This document shows, piece after piece, positions 36,353-45,558 of a DNA stretch of 64,000 nt. The stretch spans positions 83,376 through 147,375 of the forward strand of contig JADJIV010000009.1 of the NCBI GenBank assembly GCA_016706845.1. The letters are read 5' to 3'. The position numbers and the translations under genes were made by a program. This DNA is from PNOJ01 sp016706845 (GTDB lineage: Bacteria; Krumholzibacteriota; Krumholzibacteriia; LZORAL124-64-63). Under the pieces are notes generated by a model that made no database searches, was not told where the DNA came from, and saw only the letters and a program-made list of their open reading frames with translations. Within the stretch, counting starts at the first letter, position 1. Each line of letters begins with the position of its first letter.

Positions 36353-37576
36353 ATGACCCGACACCGATCCCTGAGCGCATCGCTCCTGACCACCTCGATC
36401 CAGGGCGCGTCGATCCTGGCAGCCTGCTGCCTCATCGGCGGCTGCTCCGGCGACGACGGCCCCGGCCAACCCCAGGACCCCCAGCCCCAGCGCGTGGTGG
36501 CCGAGCTCGAAGGCGCCGTCGCCGACGTCCAGCTCGCCGCCGGCGTGACGTCCACGCTCGTGTTCACGCTCCAGCTGCCGCCCGATCTCGCGCCGGTGAC
36601 CGCCGCCGAGATCGACGTCGCCGCGACGCTCGACCACGTGCAGGTCGACGGCGTCCCGTTGTGGCAGCTGATCGCCCGCAAGGCGGCCCGCCTCTTCGGC
36701 GGAGACGAGGATCTCGGCGCCACGGCGTTCATCCGCATCGGTGATGACCCCGCCACCGTGTGCGAGGCGGGCATCCTCTACGGTCCGTTCACGGTCAGCC
36801 ACGGCACGTCGCTGGTCGTCGACCCCGAGACCGCCGCCGCCGACGGCCCCACGCTGCAGATCATCAACAGCGGCACGACGGTCCTGTGCCTGAGCGTCAC
36901 CGCGAACATCGACGCCGAGTTCAGCGTCGACGCCGTGGCGATGGACCTGGTCGAGGGCGAGTGCGACGCGCCCGCCGACTTCGCCGGGACCTGGACCGGC
37001 ACCTACCAGTGCGGCAACAGCTGCGGCGAACCGTTCAGCGGCGACGTCACGCTCACGGTCACCCAAGACGGCGACGAGGCCAGCTACGTCGACCAGTCCG
37101 GCGACACCTACACCGGCCGGGTCTGCGGCGACACCTTCCACTTCGAACGGATCGACGGGGACGAGATCGAGCGCGGCGCGATGACGCTGGACGGGCCGGA
37201 TTCGGCCACCAAGCGCTCGACCTGGCGCGGCGCCTCCCCGCCCCACTGCAGCGGCGACTGCGTGGACGTGCTGACCCGCGCCGACCCGGGCGACTGCCCG
37301 CCGCTGGTGATCACCAGCGGCCAGCCGCCGAACGGCCGCGTCGGCCAGCCCTACTACTTCGAACCGGCGACCAGCGGCGGCCGGGGTTCGGTCACCCGCT
37401 GGGCCATCCCCACGGTGCCGATCCCGGGCCTGGAAACGCTCTCCTCGGGAGTGCTGACCGGCACGCCCACCGCGGAGGCGGTGGGGAGCTGGGAGGTGCA
37501 CGTCACCGTCTACGACTCCTGCCCGGAGGGAGCGCAGACGGTCAACCGCGACTACACGATCGTCATCACGGAGTGA
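36353..37576 (+). CDS. Lipoprotein with Ig-like domain
   Basis: A 407-residue lipoprotein. The ATG at 36353 follows an AGGAG site, and the signal ends in a lipobox (CLIGGC) followed by SGDDG; an upstream in-frame ATG is unlikely. Two beta domains come first. A segment with paired cysteines follows (WTGTYQCGNSCGEPFSGDVT, and further Cys), then a C-terminal putative-Ig domain (ITSGQPPNGRVGQPYYF, LSSGVLTGTPTAEAVG), as in He_PIG repeats. Function is unknown; the location is expected to be the outer or inner membrane surface. Confidence 0.75.
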   Translation: MTRHRSLSASLLTTSIQGASILAACCLIGGCSGDDGPGQPQDPQPQRVVAELEGAVADVQLAAGVTSTLVFTLQLPPDLAPVTAAEIDVAATLDHVQVDGVPLWQLIARKAARLFGGDEDLGATAFIRIGDDPATVCEAGILYGPFTVSHGTSLVVDPETAAADGPTLQIINSGTTVLCLSVTANIDAEFSVDAVAMDLVEGECDAPADFAGTWTGTYQCGNSCGEPFSGDVTLTVTQDGDEASYVDQSGDTYTGRVCGDTFHFERIDGDEIERGAMTLDGPDSATKRSTWRGASPPHCSGDCVDVLTRADPGDCPPLVITSGQPPNGRVGQPYYFEPATSGGRGSVTRWAIPTVPIPGLETLSSGVLTGTPTAEAVGSWEVHVTVYDSCPEGAQTVNRDYTIVITE

Positions 37577-37709
37577 GCATCCGATGACGATCCGTGAGGC
37601 CGCCGGATCGAAGCAGAACTCAGGCCTGACATCATGGGCTCCTCCCGTGCCCGCCACGGCTGGAGCCTCGGTCCTCCACACCACGAAACGCCGTCGGAAA
37701 GGGTCCGTC

Positions 37710-40208
37710 ATGACAATCTTCCGCCTACCTGCTGTTCGCATCCGCCCGCTCGTCGCCGCCCTGGCCGCCGCGCTGGTCCCCTTGTGCGCCGGCGCCGCTC
37801 CGGACTTCGCCGCGCCGTTCCGCGAGTTCAGCGCCGGCATCGAAGCGGTCGCGCTGGCGCCCGGCGACTTCGACGGGGACGGCCTGCTCGACGCGGTCGT
37901 GTCCGTCTTGAGTCCCGGCAGCGATCTGGTGTTCATGCGCCAGAACCCCGACCACACCTTCACGAACGCGGGCAGCTGGAGTCCGCCGGACTTCCTCTAC
38001 GAGCTGGCGGCGGGCGACTTCGACGGCGACGGCAACCTCGACGTCGCGGGCCTGAGCTACGGCGACTCGTTGCGGGTCTTCTTCGGCGACGGCGCCGGCG
38101 GCGTCGCCGGCCTCGTCGGGCGCGCGTCGCCGCCGTCCGCGCTGACGCTCGCGCGGGCCGACCTCGACGGCGGCAGCGACGATCTCGTCGTGCTGTCCTA
38201 CTCGTGGTCCCAGCTCCAGACCTACATCGGCGACGGGGGCGCCGTGACGCCCGTCACGACCTACACGACGCTGGTCAGCCCCTCCGCGCTCGGCATCGGC
38301 GACCTGGACGGGGACGGCCACGACGACATCGTCGTGGCGCACGAGTTCATCGAAGTCTCCGAGGTGCTCTACACGGACGGCGCCGGCGGCCTCTCCGGCT
38401 CGCTGGTGCTGTCCTACAGTCCGGTGTACGGCAGCGCCGCGGCCGTCTGCGACTTCGACGGCGACGGCCACAACGACATCCTGATCGGCGCCGCCGACGG
38501 GACGGGCGCGGGTGTGTATCTGTACGCGGGCGCCGCCGTGTTCACGCCGCCCTCCTACTACGGCGGCGCCGTGGGATCCGCCAACTTCTCGGCTCTCTGC
38601 GGCGACCTGGACGGCGACGGCGACGCCGACGTCGTGCTGGGCGGCACCTCCTCCACCCTGCTGATCAACTCCGGCGCGGGCACGTTCATCGCGCCGGACT
38701 CGGCGCTGCCGAGCGGCGTGCACAACTTCGGGGAGATGCACCTGGCCGACATCGACGCCGACGGCGCCCTCGACCTGCTGACCGTCGGCAACTACGGCGC
38801 CACGCTGCTGACCGCCCGCGGCAACGGCGACGGCACGTTCGAGGAGGACCTGCTCCTCCCGGCCGGCTACGCCGAGCAGGCGCTGCTGGCCGACGTGGAC
38901 GGCGACGGCGACGGCGATCTCGTGTCCATCAATTCGAATTTCTCGGCGATCGAGGTGCGGCTGCGTTCGGGGTCGCTCTTCGGTCCGGAGACCACCGAGT
39001 ACTTCCCCGATCAGCCCTCCGGCCTCGCCGCGGGCGACTTCGACGGCGACTCCTACCCCGACTTCGCCACCGTGACGGCCGCGAGCGGCGACGTCCAGGT
39101 CCTGATGAACGACGGCGCGGGCGCCGTCGGCCCGGCCAGCACGCTGGGAACGGGCGAACACCCGATCGACGTCGCGGTGGGCGACCTCGACGGCGACGGC
39201 CTCGACGACATCGTCGCGGTCTGCACCGGGAGCGGCGAATTCCAGGCGTCCGCCGCGGCGGCGGCGACCAACGACGGTTTCAGCGTGTTCCTCAGCACCG
39301 GGAGCGGATTCTCGCTGCCGACGTTCGTGAGCGCGGCCGGCACCTGCCCGCTCGACGTCGCGATCGCCGACGTCACCGACGACGGCCTCGCCGACCTGAT
39401 CGGCATCCTGGCGTGCTCGGGCGAGGTGGCGGTGTTCCCCGGCCTCGGCGGCGGCGCCTTCGGCGCGCCGACGTCGCTGCCCACGGCGGCCTACCCCTCG
39501 GCGGTCGCGGTGCGGGACCTCGACGGCGACAGCCTGCTCGACATCGTGGCGCTGACCTCGTCCGGCTGGCTCCACACCTTCCACAACGCCGGCGGCGGTA
39601 CGTTCGACCCGCCCGTCGACGCGGAGACGGGCTACTGTTCGAACCATCTCGCCATCGCGGATTTCGACCTCGACGGGCTGCCCGATGCCGCGGCGCTCTC
39701 CTTCGCGAGCGTCGTGAACGTGCATGCGGGCCTGGCGGGTGGGGAGTTCGGCGAACGGCAGGGCTTCGGCGTGTTCTCCGGCGCGAGCGGGCTGATCGTC
39801 GAGGATTTCGACGCGGACGGCGCCCCGGACCTGCTCGTCCCGGGCCACGCGGAGCCGTCGTTGCAGTTCCTGCGCAACCGGCACGTCGGTGCGACCGCCG
39901 TCGGCGACGGCGCCGTCTTCACCGCCGGCATCCTCGACGTGCGCGAACCCTCGCCGAACCCGGCCAGCGGCGGCATGCGGCTGGAATTCCGGCTCGGGGC
40001 CGCCAGACGCGTCGCCGTCGACGTGTTCGACGCGAGGGGCCGCCTCGTGCGCCGGCTGCAGGACCCGGGCACGCTGGGCGCCGGCGCCCACTTGACGACC
40101 TGGGATCTCAAGGATCGGGACGGCGCGCGCACAGCGAGCGGCGTCTACTTCGCGCGCGTGACCGCCGGCCCGGAGGCGGTGACGCGGAAGGTGTTCGTCA
40201 CGCGCTGA
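37710..40208 (+). CDS. Secreted FG-GAP/VCBS repeat protein with FlgD-type sorting domain
   Basis: An 832-residue secreted protein made of about 13 beta-propeller repeats, each with a calcium-binding loop of the type GDFDGDG, GDLDGDG or ADVDGDGDGD. The signal peptide is RPLVAALAAALVPLCAGAAP. The last 85 residues are the FlgD-like domain (EPSPNPASGGMRLEF, VDVFDARGRLVRRL, SGVYFARVTAG, final KVFVTR). Such proteins are usually cell-surface adhesins or structural propellers; no enzyme motif is seen. Confidence 0.88.
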   Translation: MTIFRLPAVRIRPLVAALAAALVPLCAGAAPDFAAPFREFSAGIEAVALAPGDFDGDGLLDAVVSVLSPGSDLVFMRQNPDHTFTNAGSWSPPDFLYELAAGDFDGDGNLDVAGLSYGDSLRVFFGDGAGGVAGLVGRASPPSALTLARADLDGGSDDLVVLSYSWSQLQTYIGDGGAVTPVTTYTTLVSPSALGIGDLDGDGHDDIVVAHEFIEVSEVLYTDGAGGLSGSLVLSYSPVYGSAAAVCDFDGDGHNDILIGAADGTGAGVYLYAGAAVFTPPSYYGGAVGSANFSALCGDLDGDGDADVVLGGTSSTLLINSGAGTFIAPDSALPSGVHNFGEMHLADIDADGALDLLTVGNYGATLLTARGNGDGTFEEDLLLPAGYAEQALLADVDGDGDGDLVSINSNFSAIEVRLRSGSLFGPETTEYFPDQPSGLAAGDFDGDSYPDFATVTAASGDVQVLMNDGAGAVGPASTLGTGEHPIDVAVGDLDGDGLDDIVAVCTGSGEFQASAAAAATNDGFSVFLSTGSGFSLPTFVSAAGTCPLDVAIADVTDDGLADLIGILACSGEVAVFPGLGGGAFGAPTSLPTAAYPSAVAVRDLDGDSLLDIVALTSSGWLHTFHNAGGGTFDPPVDAETGYCSNHLAIADFDLDGLPDAAALSFASVVNVHAGLAGGEFGERQGFGVFSGASGLIVEDFDADGAPDLLVPGHAEPSLQFLRNRHVGATAVGDGAVFTAGILDVREPSPNPASGGMRLEFRLGAARRVAVDVFDARGRLVRRLQDPGTLGAGAHLTTWDLKDRDGARTASGVYFARVTAGPEAVTRKVFVTR

Positions 40209-40243
40209 CGCCGCGGGCGTCGGACGGGCGTCCTCGCTTGCCG

Positions 40244-40282
40244 CGGCGGGAGCTCGATCCCATGGAGATCGAGCTCCCGCCG
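40244..40282. terminator. Strong 16-base hairpin between convergent genes
   Basis: A perfect 16-base stem (40244-40259 with 40267-40282, arms around GGGAGCTCGATC) surrounds a 7-base loop. It sits between the ends of the FG-GAP gene (+) and the type III PKS gene (-), where a bidirectional terminator is expected. There is no T-tract on either side, so termination is inferred from position and stem strength. Confidence 0.55.
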
Positions 40283-40335
40283 ACCCACGAACCGCCGGCG
40301 CCGGCCCCGGCCCTCGCTCGTGTCGGCTTCACGGT

Positions 40336-41388
40336 CTACAGCGCCACCAGCAACGACTCCGAACAGAACCCCGGCCCCAACGACGAGATCAGCCCGTGCC
40401 CCCCGTTGCCCGCGCCGTGCGCCTTCAGGTGCCGCTCCAGCACGAACAGGACCGTCGCCGAGGACATGTTGCCGTAGTCGCGCAGCACGCCGCGCGCCAG
40501 GTCGAGCTGTTCCGGCCGCAGGTCCAGCGCCTCCCGATACGCCTCCAGCACCTTGGTGCCGCCGGGGTGCAGCAGGAAGGCGCCGAGGTCGGCGACCTTC
40601 AGGTCGAAGCGGGACAGGAAGGCGCCCATGTCCTCGGCCGCGGTCTGCTGGACGATCTCGGGGATCCTCTGGGCGAAGACCACCTGCAGTCCCTCCTGCA
40701 GCACGGTCCAGCCCATGACGTCCAGCGAGTCGGGGAAGAAACGGCTGCCGGTGCCGCGGATCTCCAGCCCGGGCCCGTCGGCCTCGTCGCCGCAGACCAC
40801 AGCGGCGGCGGCCCCGTCGGCGAACAGGGCCGTGGCCACGAGGTTGGCCTTGGATGTGTCGTCCGGCAGGAAGGTCAGGCCGCACAGCTCGGTGGCCACG
40901 ACCAGGATCCGCGCGCGCGGGTGGGCCAGCGCGTAGTGGTGGGCGTGGGACAGGCCGGCCGCCCCGCCCGCGCAGCCCAGGCCCCAGATCGGCGTGCGGC
41001 GGATGTCGCGGCGCAGGCCCAGGACGTTGATCAGGCGGGCGTCGATCGAGGGCGTCGCGAGGCCGGTGGTGTTCACGTAGATGATGTAGTCGATGTCGCC
41101 GGGCGCGAGCTGCGCGGCGGCCAGGGCGCGTCCGGCGGCTTCGGCCGAGAGGCGGGTCGCCTCGACGGCGTAGAGCGCGCTCTTCTCGGCCATGTCGTGG
41201 GACGTGAAGAACCAGTCGCGCGGCGCGGCGAAGTAGCGGGTCGCGATGCCGGAGTTGGCGAACAGGGGCATCAGGCGCTCGAGGTCCGGGATGCGGCCGG
41301 CGAACTTCAGGCGGGCGAAGGCTTCGGCTTCGGCCTGGTCGATGCGGGTGGCGGGGACGCTGGTGCCTGCGGCGCGGATTCTGGGCAT
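40336..41388 (-). CDS. Type III polyketide synthase
   Basis: A 350-residue chalcone-synthase-like enzyme with the full catalytic triad: Cys139 in WGLGCAGGAAGLS, His274 in AFLLHPGGTKVL, and Asn307 in RDYGNMSSATVLFVLERHL. Bacterial members condense acyl-CoA starters with malonyl-CoA to give alkylpyrones, alkylresorcinols or related lipids. The start at 41388 has a GAGGAG site. It stands alone: no methyltransferase or oxidase partner lies next to it, so the product cannot be predicted. Confidence 0.92.
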   Translation of the reverse strand: MPRIRAAGTSVPATRIDQAEAEAFARLKFAGRIPDLERLMPLFANSGIATRYFAAPRDWFFTSHDMAEKSALYAVEATRLSAEAAGRALAAAQLAPGDIDYIIYVNTTGLATPSIDARLINVLGLRRDIRRTPIWGLGCAGGAAGLSHAHHYALAHPRARILVVATELCGLTFLPDDTSKANLVATALFADGAAAAVVCGDEADGPGLEIRGTGSRFFPDSLDVMGWTVLQEGLQVVFAQRIPEIVQQTAAEDMGAFLSRFDLKVADLGAFLLHPGGTKVLEAYREALDLRPEQLDLARGVLRDYGNMSSATVLFVLERHLKAHGAGNGGHGLISSLGPGFCSESLLVAL

Positions 41389-41545
41389 GGGTCTCCTCGG
41401 CGGATGGCGGGAAGGGACGGGCTTCCACAGGGTAAGCCACCTTCGTGCCGGACGCTGGCGCCGCACCCGACGCCGTCATGGTTTATAATGGAGCGGTCCC
41501 GGACCCGGCCCCCGCGCCCTCTCCCGCACCGACAGGCGGAACAAC

Positions 41546-43267
41546 GTGCGACGTCCGCTGCTCTGGATTTTCTGCTGCACCGCGCTGCTGCCCGCCCGGG
41601 CCCCGGCCGCACCCGTGACCTTCCGGGTGGACATGGGGCCCTACCTGGCCGCGGGCTACTTCGACCCGTCGACCGATACCGTCGAGGTGCGCGGCGATTT
41701 CGACGGCTGGGCCGCCGGGCAGCGCGTCCTGCAGGCAGGCGCCGGCCAGGGCACCTTCGAGGTGCTCGCCGACCTGCCCCCCGGCGCCATCGCCTACAAG
41801 TTCCTGATCGTGCGCAGCGGCGGCGCCGAGGTGTGGGAAGAGGACATCCCCAACCGGACCTGGCAGGTGCCCGCCGCGGGCGGCGCCGCGCCGACCGTCC
41901 CCTTCGACGATCTGAGCGACCTCGCCGCCCCGGACGCCCGCCGGGCAGGGGCGGACCTCTCCTACGCGCCGTGGCTGGAGGCGCTCGGCGCGACCTACCG
42001 CCGCGACGGCCAACCGGCGCCGCTGCTCGACCTGGCCGGGGATGCGGGCCTCGGGCTGGTGCGGTTGCGGCTGTGGCACACGCCGGACGAACCCTGGCAC
42101 GGGCTCGCGGCCACCCTCGACCACGCCCGCCGGGTGCGGGCCGCGGGCTTCGACCTGATGCTCGACCTGCACTACTGCGACTCCTGGGCCGACCCCGGCC
42201 AGCAGACGCTGCCCGCCGCCTGGCAGGGCGTCGCGCTGCCGGCGCTCGCCGATTCGTTGGCCGCGTACACGGCGCGCGTCGTCGCCCGCTTCACCGACGA
42301 GGGCCTGGCCCTGCGCTACGTGCAGCTCGGCAACGAGATCGACGCGGGCCTGCTGTGGGACGCCGGCCGCGTCGGCTGGCCGGGCGGTCCCTGGGACACG
42401 CCGGCGCAGTGGGACGCGCTGACGTCCCTGCTGCAGGCGGCCGCGGGCGCCGCCCGGGCCGCACTGCCCCCGGACGAGGGCACCGAGCTGATCGTGCACC
42501 TGTCGCCCGGCGGCGACAACGCGCGCTGCCGCTGGTTCCTCGACCATCTGGCGGCCGCCGCGGTGGACTACGACGTGATCGGGCTGTCGTACTACCCCTG
42601 GTGGCACGGCTCGCTCTGGCAGCTCGAAACCAACCTGCGCGACCTCGGGCCGCGGTACGGGAAGCCGGTCATGGTGGTCGAGACGGCCTACCCCTGGACG
42701 CTGGCGGCGGCCGACGGCACGGGCAATTTCGTCGACGGCCCGGAGGATCTGGTGGCCGGCTATCCGGCCACCCCGCAGGGGCAGCTGGATTTCTTGCGGG
42801 ACGTGCGGCGGATCGTCGAGACGTCGGGCGGCGTCGGGACGGTCTACTGGGAGCCGGCGTTCATCCCGACGACGGGCGGACCGCAGAACCCCTGGGAGAA
42901 CCTGGCGCTGTTCGACTTCGACGGGAACGCGCTGCCGGGGCTGGGATTCGGCGGCGCGGCGGGCGGCGCCACGCCGGCGCCGGCGCTGCCGCGCACGGGG
43001 CTGCTGCAGAACCAGCCCAACCCCTTCAACCCGGGCACGCTGATCCGCTACCACGTCGAGCGCGCCGGGCCCGTCGACCTGTCGGTGTACGATCTCGCCG
43101 GCCGCAGGGTCTGCACGTTGGTCGGCAACGCCCCTGCGGAGGGCTGGCACCAGGTGAGCTGGACCGGACGGGACGGTCAGGGGCGGGACGTGCCGTCGGG
43201 GCTCTACTTCTATGCCTTGGAGACGCCGCAGGGAGCCGCGCGTCGCCGGATGACTCTGCTGCGTTAG
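41546..43267 (+). CDS. Secreted GH53 endo-beta-1,4-galactanase with FlgD-type sorting domain
   Basis: A 573-residue secreted glycoside hydrolase. After the signal peptide, residues 25-115 form a starch-binding or CBM48-like beta domain (VEVRGDFDGWA, IAYKFLIVRSG). The GH53 barrel follows, with GADLSYAPWLEALG, LMLDLHYCDSWADPGQQ, VQLGNEID (Glu264, acid/base), GLSYYPWWHG, and VVETAYPW (Glu379, nucleophile). The substrate is expected to be arabinogalactan-type beta-1,4-galactan. The C-terminus is a FlgD-like export domain (NQPNPFNPGTLIRY, SGLYFYALE, final RRMTLLR). The start is GTG. This links the organism to plant-polymer use. Confidence 0.9.
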   Translation: MRRPLLWIFCCTALLPARAPAAPVTFRVDMGPYLAAGYFDPSTDTVEVRGDFDGWAAGQRVLQAGAGQGTFEVLADLPPGAIAYKFLIVRSGGAEVWEEDIPNRTWQVPAAGGAAPTVPFDDLSDLAAPDARRAGADLSYAPWLEALGATYRRDGQPAPLLDLAGDAGLGLVRLRLWHTPDEPWHGLAATLDHARRVRAAGFDLMLDLHYCDSWADPGQQTLPAAWQGVALPALADSLAAYTARVVARFTDEGLALRYVQLGNEIDAGLLWDAGRVGWPGGPWDTPAQWDALTSLLQAAAGAARAALPPDEGTELIVHLSPGGDNARCRWFLDHLAAAAVDYDVIGLSYYPWWHGSLWQLETNLRDLGPRYGKPVMVVETAYPWTLAAADGTGNFVDGPEDLVAGYPATPQGQLDFLRDVRRIVETSGGVGTVYWEPAFIPTTGGPQNPWENLALFDFDGNALPGLGFGGAAGGATPAPALPRTGLLQNQPNPFNPGTLIRYHVERAGPVDLSVYDLAGRRVCTLVGNAPAEGWHQVSWTGRDGQGRDVPSGLYFYALETPQGAARRRMTLLR

Positions 43268-43291
43268 GGGCGGGCACATCGCCGCCGTCCG

Positions 43292-43726
43292 TCACTCCGC
43301 CCGCGGCGGGTACCGCCGCTTGATCTCCGCCACGGAAAGGGCCACGAGCTGCTCGAGGACGACCGTGTCGACGTCGGCGAGGCGCCGGACGTACAGGCAG
43401 GCCTTGCCCGTCTTGTGCTTGCCCAGCTTGGCGAGCAGCGCCTTGACCGGCGCCGCCTCGTACCCGGGGACCAGGTAGATGCTGATATCCCCCTTGCGGG
43501 GCGAGTACCCCACGACGCACGAGTCGCCCTCGTGCCCGCTCGCGTACTTGTAGTGGTACGTGTCGAACCCCACGATGCTCGTCCCCCACATCCGGGGGCT
43601 GCAGCCGGTCACCCGCTTCATCAGGGCGGAGAGCGCCCGGCAATCGCGCCGGCGCTCGGGGTCCGCGATGGCGCCGAGGAAGGCGGCGACGCCGGCCTTG
43701 GTGGGCTTCGTCTTGGCTTCGTACAT
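43292..43726 (-). CDS. DUF1801 family protein
   Basis: A 144-residue DUF1801 protein: FLGAIADPERRRDCRALSAL, GCSPRMWGTSIVGFDTYHYK, VVGYSPRKGDISIYLVPGY and LLAKLGKHKTGKACLYV are the family's conserved blocks. The fold is YdhG-like and the function is not established. An intact second member lies at 16640, which is frameshifted. A GGAGGG site precedes the ATG. Confidence 0.88.
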   Translation of the reverse strand: MYEAKTKPTKAGVAAFLGAIADPERRRDCRALSALMKRVTGCSPRMWGTSIVGFDTYHYKYASGHEGDSCVVGYSPRKGDISIYLVPGYEAAPVKALLAKLGKHKTGKACLYVRRLADVDTVVLEQLVALSVAEIKRRYPPRAE

Positions 43727-43747
43727 GATTCCCTCCGGACGGATCGA

Positions 43748-44491
43748 TCAGTTCCTGTCGACGATCACGGGCAGCCGCCCCGCCCATTCGCCCCAAGATC
43801 CGTCAACGGTCGCCAAGTCGCACATGAAATCGGCGACGTTCGACATGCGGGTGTCGTCCGGCCTGAAGAGGCTGCTCACCGGGTGCTCGTGGAGCGCGTA
43901 CGCCGAGACCTCCCCTTCCCGGAGGGTGTCCGGGCGGACGACGGCCCACCGCACGTGCGGGTCTTCCGTCCCGACCACGGCGTGGAGGAAGTCCGCGGCG
44001 CGCTGGTTGTCCCGGGCGGGCGGGACCAGGCGGCGGAGCACCCGCAGCAGCAGCCGCTCCGGGTCCGTCCGTCGCTCGTCGGTCGTGCCGGGGTGGTCGA
44101 CCGAAACGCTGCTCATGAGGATGAACTTCACCGGCGCTGCCGGCCGCGAATCCCGGATCGCCCCGCAGAGGCGCGCCGTGGCCCGCGCGACCAGATCGTG
44201 CGGCGGGCCGAACACGCCCCTCAGGCTGATCGTGTGGCCGAGGCACGAGACGACCGCCTCGCAGCCGCGGACCTGCGCCGCGAGACCCTCGTCGTCGAGC
44301 GCCAGGAGGTCGGCCTCGACGACCGTCAGCCGCGGATCGCCGGCGACACCCGGCGGCAGCCGGCCGGCCGACCGCACGACGGCGCGCACGGCGACGCCGC
44401 GCTCCAGCAGCCGACACAGGACGCGTTGACCCGTGCGCCCCGTGCCGCCGACGAGAAGGACCGTCCCGCCCTTGGGCGCCCCGCGCAGCAT
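43748..44491 (-). CDS. NAD(P)-binding SDR-like protein (NmrA/atypical epimerase type)
   Basis: A 247-residue protein with an N-terminal Rossmann motif (VLLVGGTGRTGQRVLCRLL) and the usual RAVVRSAGRLP and VSCLGHT segments. A later part (KFILMSSVSV) replaces the normal YxxxK catalytic pair, so it is an atypical short-chain dehydrogenase of the NmrA-like kind, binding NAD(P) but perhaps not reducing a substrate. A strong AAGGAGG site lies before the start. Confidence 0.8.
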   Translation of the reverse strand: MLRGAPKGGTVLLVGGTGRTGQRVLCRLLERGVAVRAVVRSAGRLPPGVAGDPRLTVVEADLLALDDEGLAAQVRGCEAVVSCLGHTISLRGVFGPPHDLVARATARLCGAIRDSRPAAPVKFILMSSVSVDHPGTTDERRTDPERLLLRVLRRLVPPARDNQRAADFLHAVVGTEDPHVRWAVVRPDTLREGEVSAYALHEHPVSSLFRPDDTRMSNVADFMCDLATVDGSWGEWAGRLPVIVDRN

Positions 44492-44614
44492 TCAAACCTC
44501 CTTGCGGGCCACGACCATGAGCTCGATCTCGTCGAGCTCGAGCTGCCGCCGCCCCCAGTTGCCGGCGGTGCCGCCCCACATACCGACGACCAGATCAAAC
44601 GCTTTGCCACCCAT
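44492..44614 (-). CDS. Small ORF directly before the SDR gene
   Basis: A 40-residue frame (FDLVVGMWGGTAGNWGRR, then LELDEIELMVVARKEV) whose TGA stop touches the ATG of the SDR-like gene. The text looks protein-like rather than a GC-rich shadow. It may be a true small gene coupled to the SDR gene, or the tail of a lost larger gene. I do not recognise it. Confidence 0.35.
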   Translation of the reverse strand: MGGKAFDLVVGMWGGTAGNWGRRQLELDEIELMVVARKEV

Positions 44615-44652
44615 GGCAACTACCCCATCACCGCATGAGCCGCCAGGCTGCA

Positions 44653-44997
44653 TCAAGCCGTCCGCGGCGGCGGCCGCCACGGCGCCGACTTCGCTTCAAG
44701 CAGTGAGATGAGTCCTGGATCCATGCACTCGTACTCATCGCGAACACCCAGAACGACGATCCGTTTTCCGGCCGCCATGGTCCCGAACAGCTTGATCAGC
44801 TTGCTTTTCTGGGCCCGCTCCATGACGAAGACGACTTCCGCCCACGCGATCAACTCCGGCGTCAGGCGATTCACGGCGTATTCGCTCAGACCCGCCGATT
44901 TCGTCTCCGTGTCGGGAAGTTGAGCGAAGACCCACGCCGCCGTGGGGCTCCTGGCGCGGTTGTGGCTGCACACGAACAGGGAAGCGTCTCACGACGG
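44653..44997 (-). CDS. Low-molecular-weight protein tyrosine phosphatase-like protein (frameshift near start)
   Basis: About 114 residues with the LMW-PTP active-site loop CSHNRARS near the N-terminus, then SPTAAWVFAQL, LSEYAVNRLTPELIAWAEVV and a VFVMERAQKSKLIKLF segment in the place of the usual DEP acid region. The frame opens with the GTG at 44973. Removing one C from the CCC run at 44979-44981 would extend it to a GTG at 44997 and give MRRFLFVCSHN, the normal start. Relatives act on tyrosine or arsenate; it is shorter than typical. Confidence 0.7.
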
Positions 44998-45028
44998 GTC
45001 ACCCCGGGTCCTGCACGGAGGCGTCGAT

Positions 45029-45472
45029 TCACGCATGCGGCGTCTCCCCCCATTCCCGCATCGTGAACAGCGCGCGATCCGGCGGCGCCTTGCACAGCTT
45101 GTGCAGGATCGCGTCGAGGGCGTTGCCGGGAGCGCTGCGGTGTTCGATGACATAGCACCATCCCGCGAGGACCGGCGCCAGCAGGACCCGGGCCCACTGC
45201 ATACCCGCTCCGCCGGACAGCCAGTCGATGATCGTAAAATAGCTCAAACCCAGGGCGCCGGCGGCCGCGAGGATCCTGCGGCGCATCGTGCGACTGCCGA
45301 GGCAATCTTCGCAGAGCGGAATGTCGACGAAGTGATCGAACACGAAGTGCGTCGGGTCGACGGGCTGATTCCCTCCGTCCTCCGGCATGAACTCGCTGAT
45401 CGGGTACTTGGCGACGACGAGCTGGTGGATGGTCACCAGGTCCGGCGACCCGCATTGACGACACGGCTCCAT
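45029..45472 (-). CDS. Zinc-ribbon membrane protein of unknown function
   Basis: A 147-residue protein starting MEPCRQCGSPD (a CxxC knuckle), with a second pair in PLCEDCLGSR, so one zinc ribbon is likely. Two hydrophobic stretches follow (ILAAAGALGLSYFTIIDWL and ARVLLAPVLAGWCYVI). No family is recognised. It belongs to the run of small minus-strand genes that may be a cassette array. Confidence 0.55.
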   Translation of the reverse strand: MEPCRQCGSPDLVTIHQLVVAKYPISEFMPEDGGNQPVDPTHFVFDHFVDIPLCEDCLGSRTMRRRILAAAGALGLSYFTIIDWLSGGAGMQWARVLLAPVLAGWCYVIEHRSAPGNALDAILHKLCKAPPDRALFTMREWGETPHA

Positions 45473-45558
45473 GTCCCCCCGATCCGGAAAGCCTTGCCGG
45501 CATGTGCCGGTGCTTTGCGATCAACCCGCGTGCGGCGCGCGACGGGCTGTTTCGCCTG

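Noticed and set aside
37725..40091. Long minus-strand frame opposite the FG-GAP gene
   Set aside because: It is a repeat-driven shadow of the DFDGDG codons on the other strand (many Val/Glu/Ala repeats) without a start site or motif.
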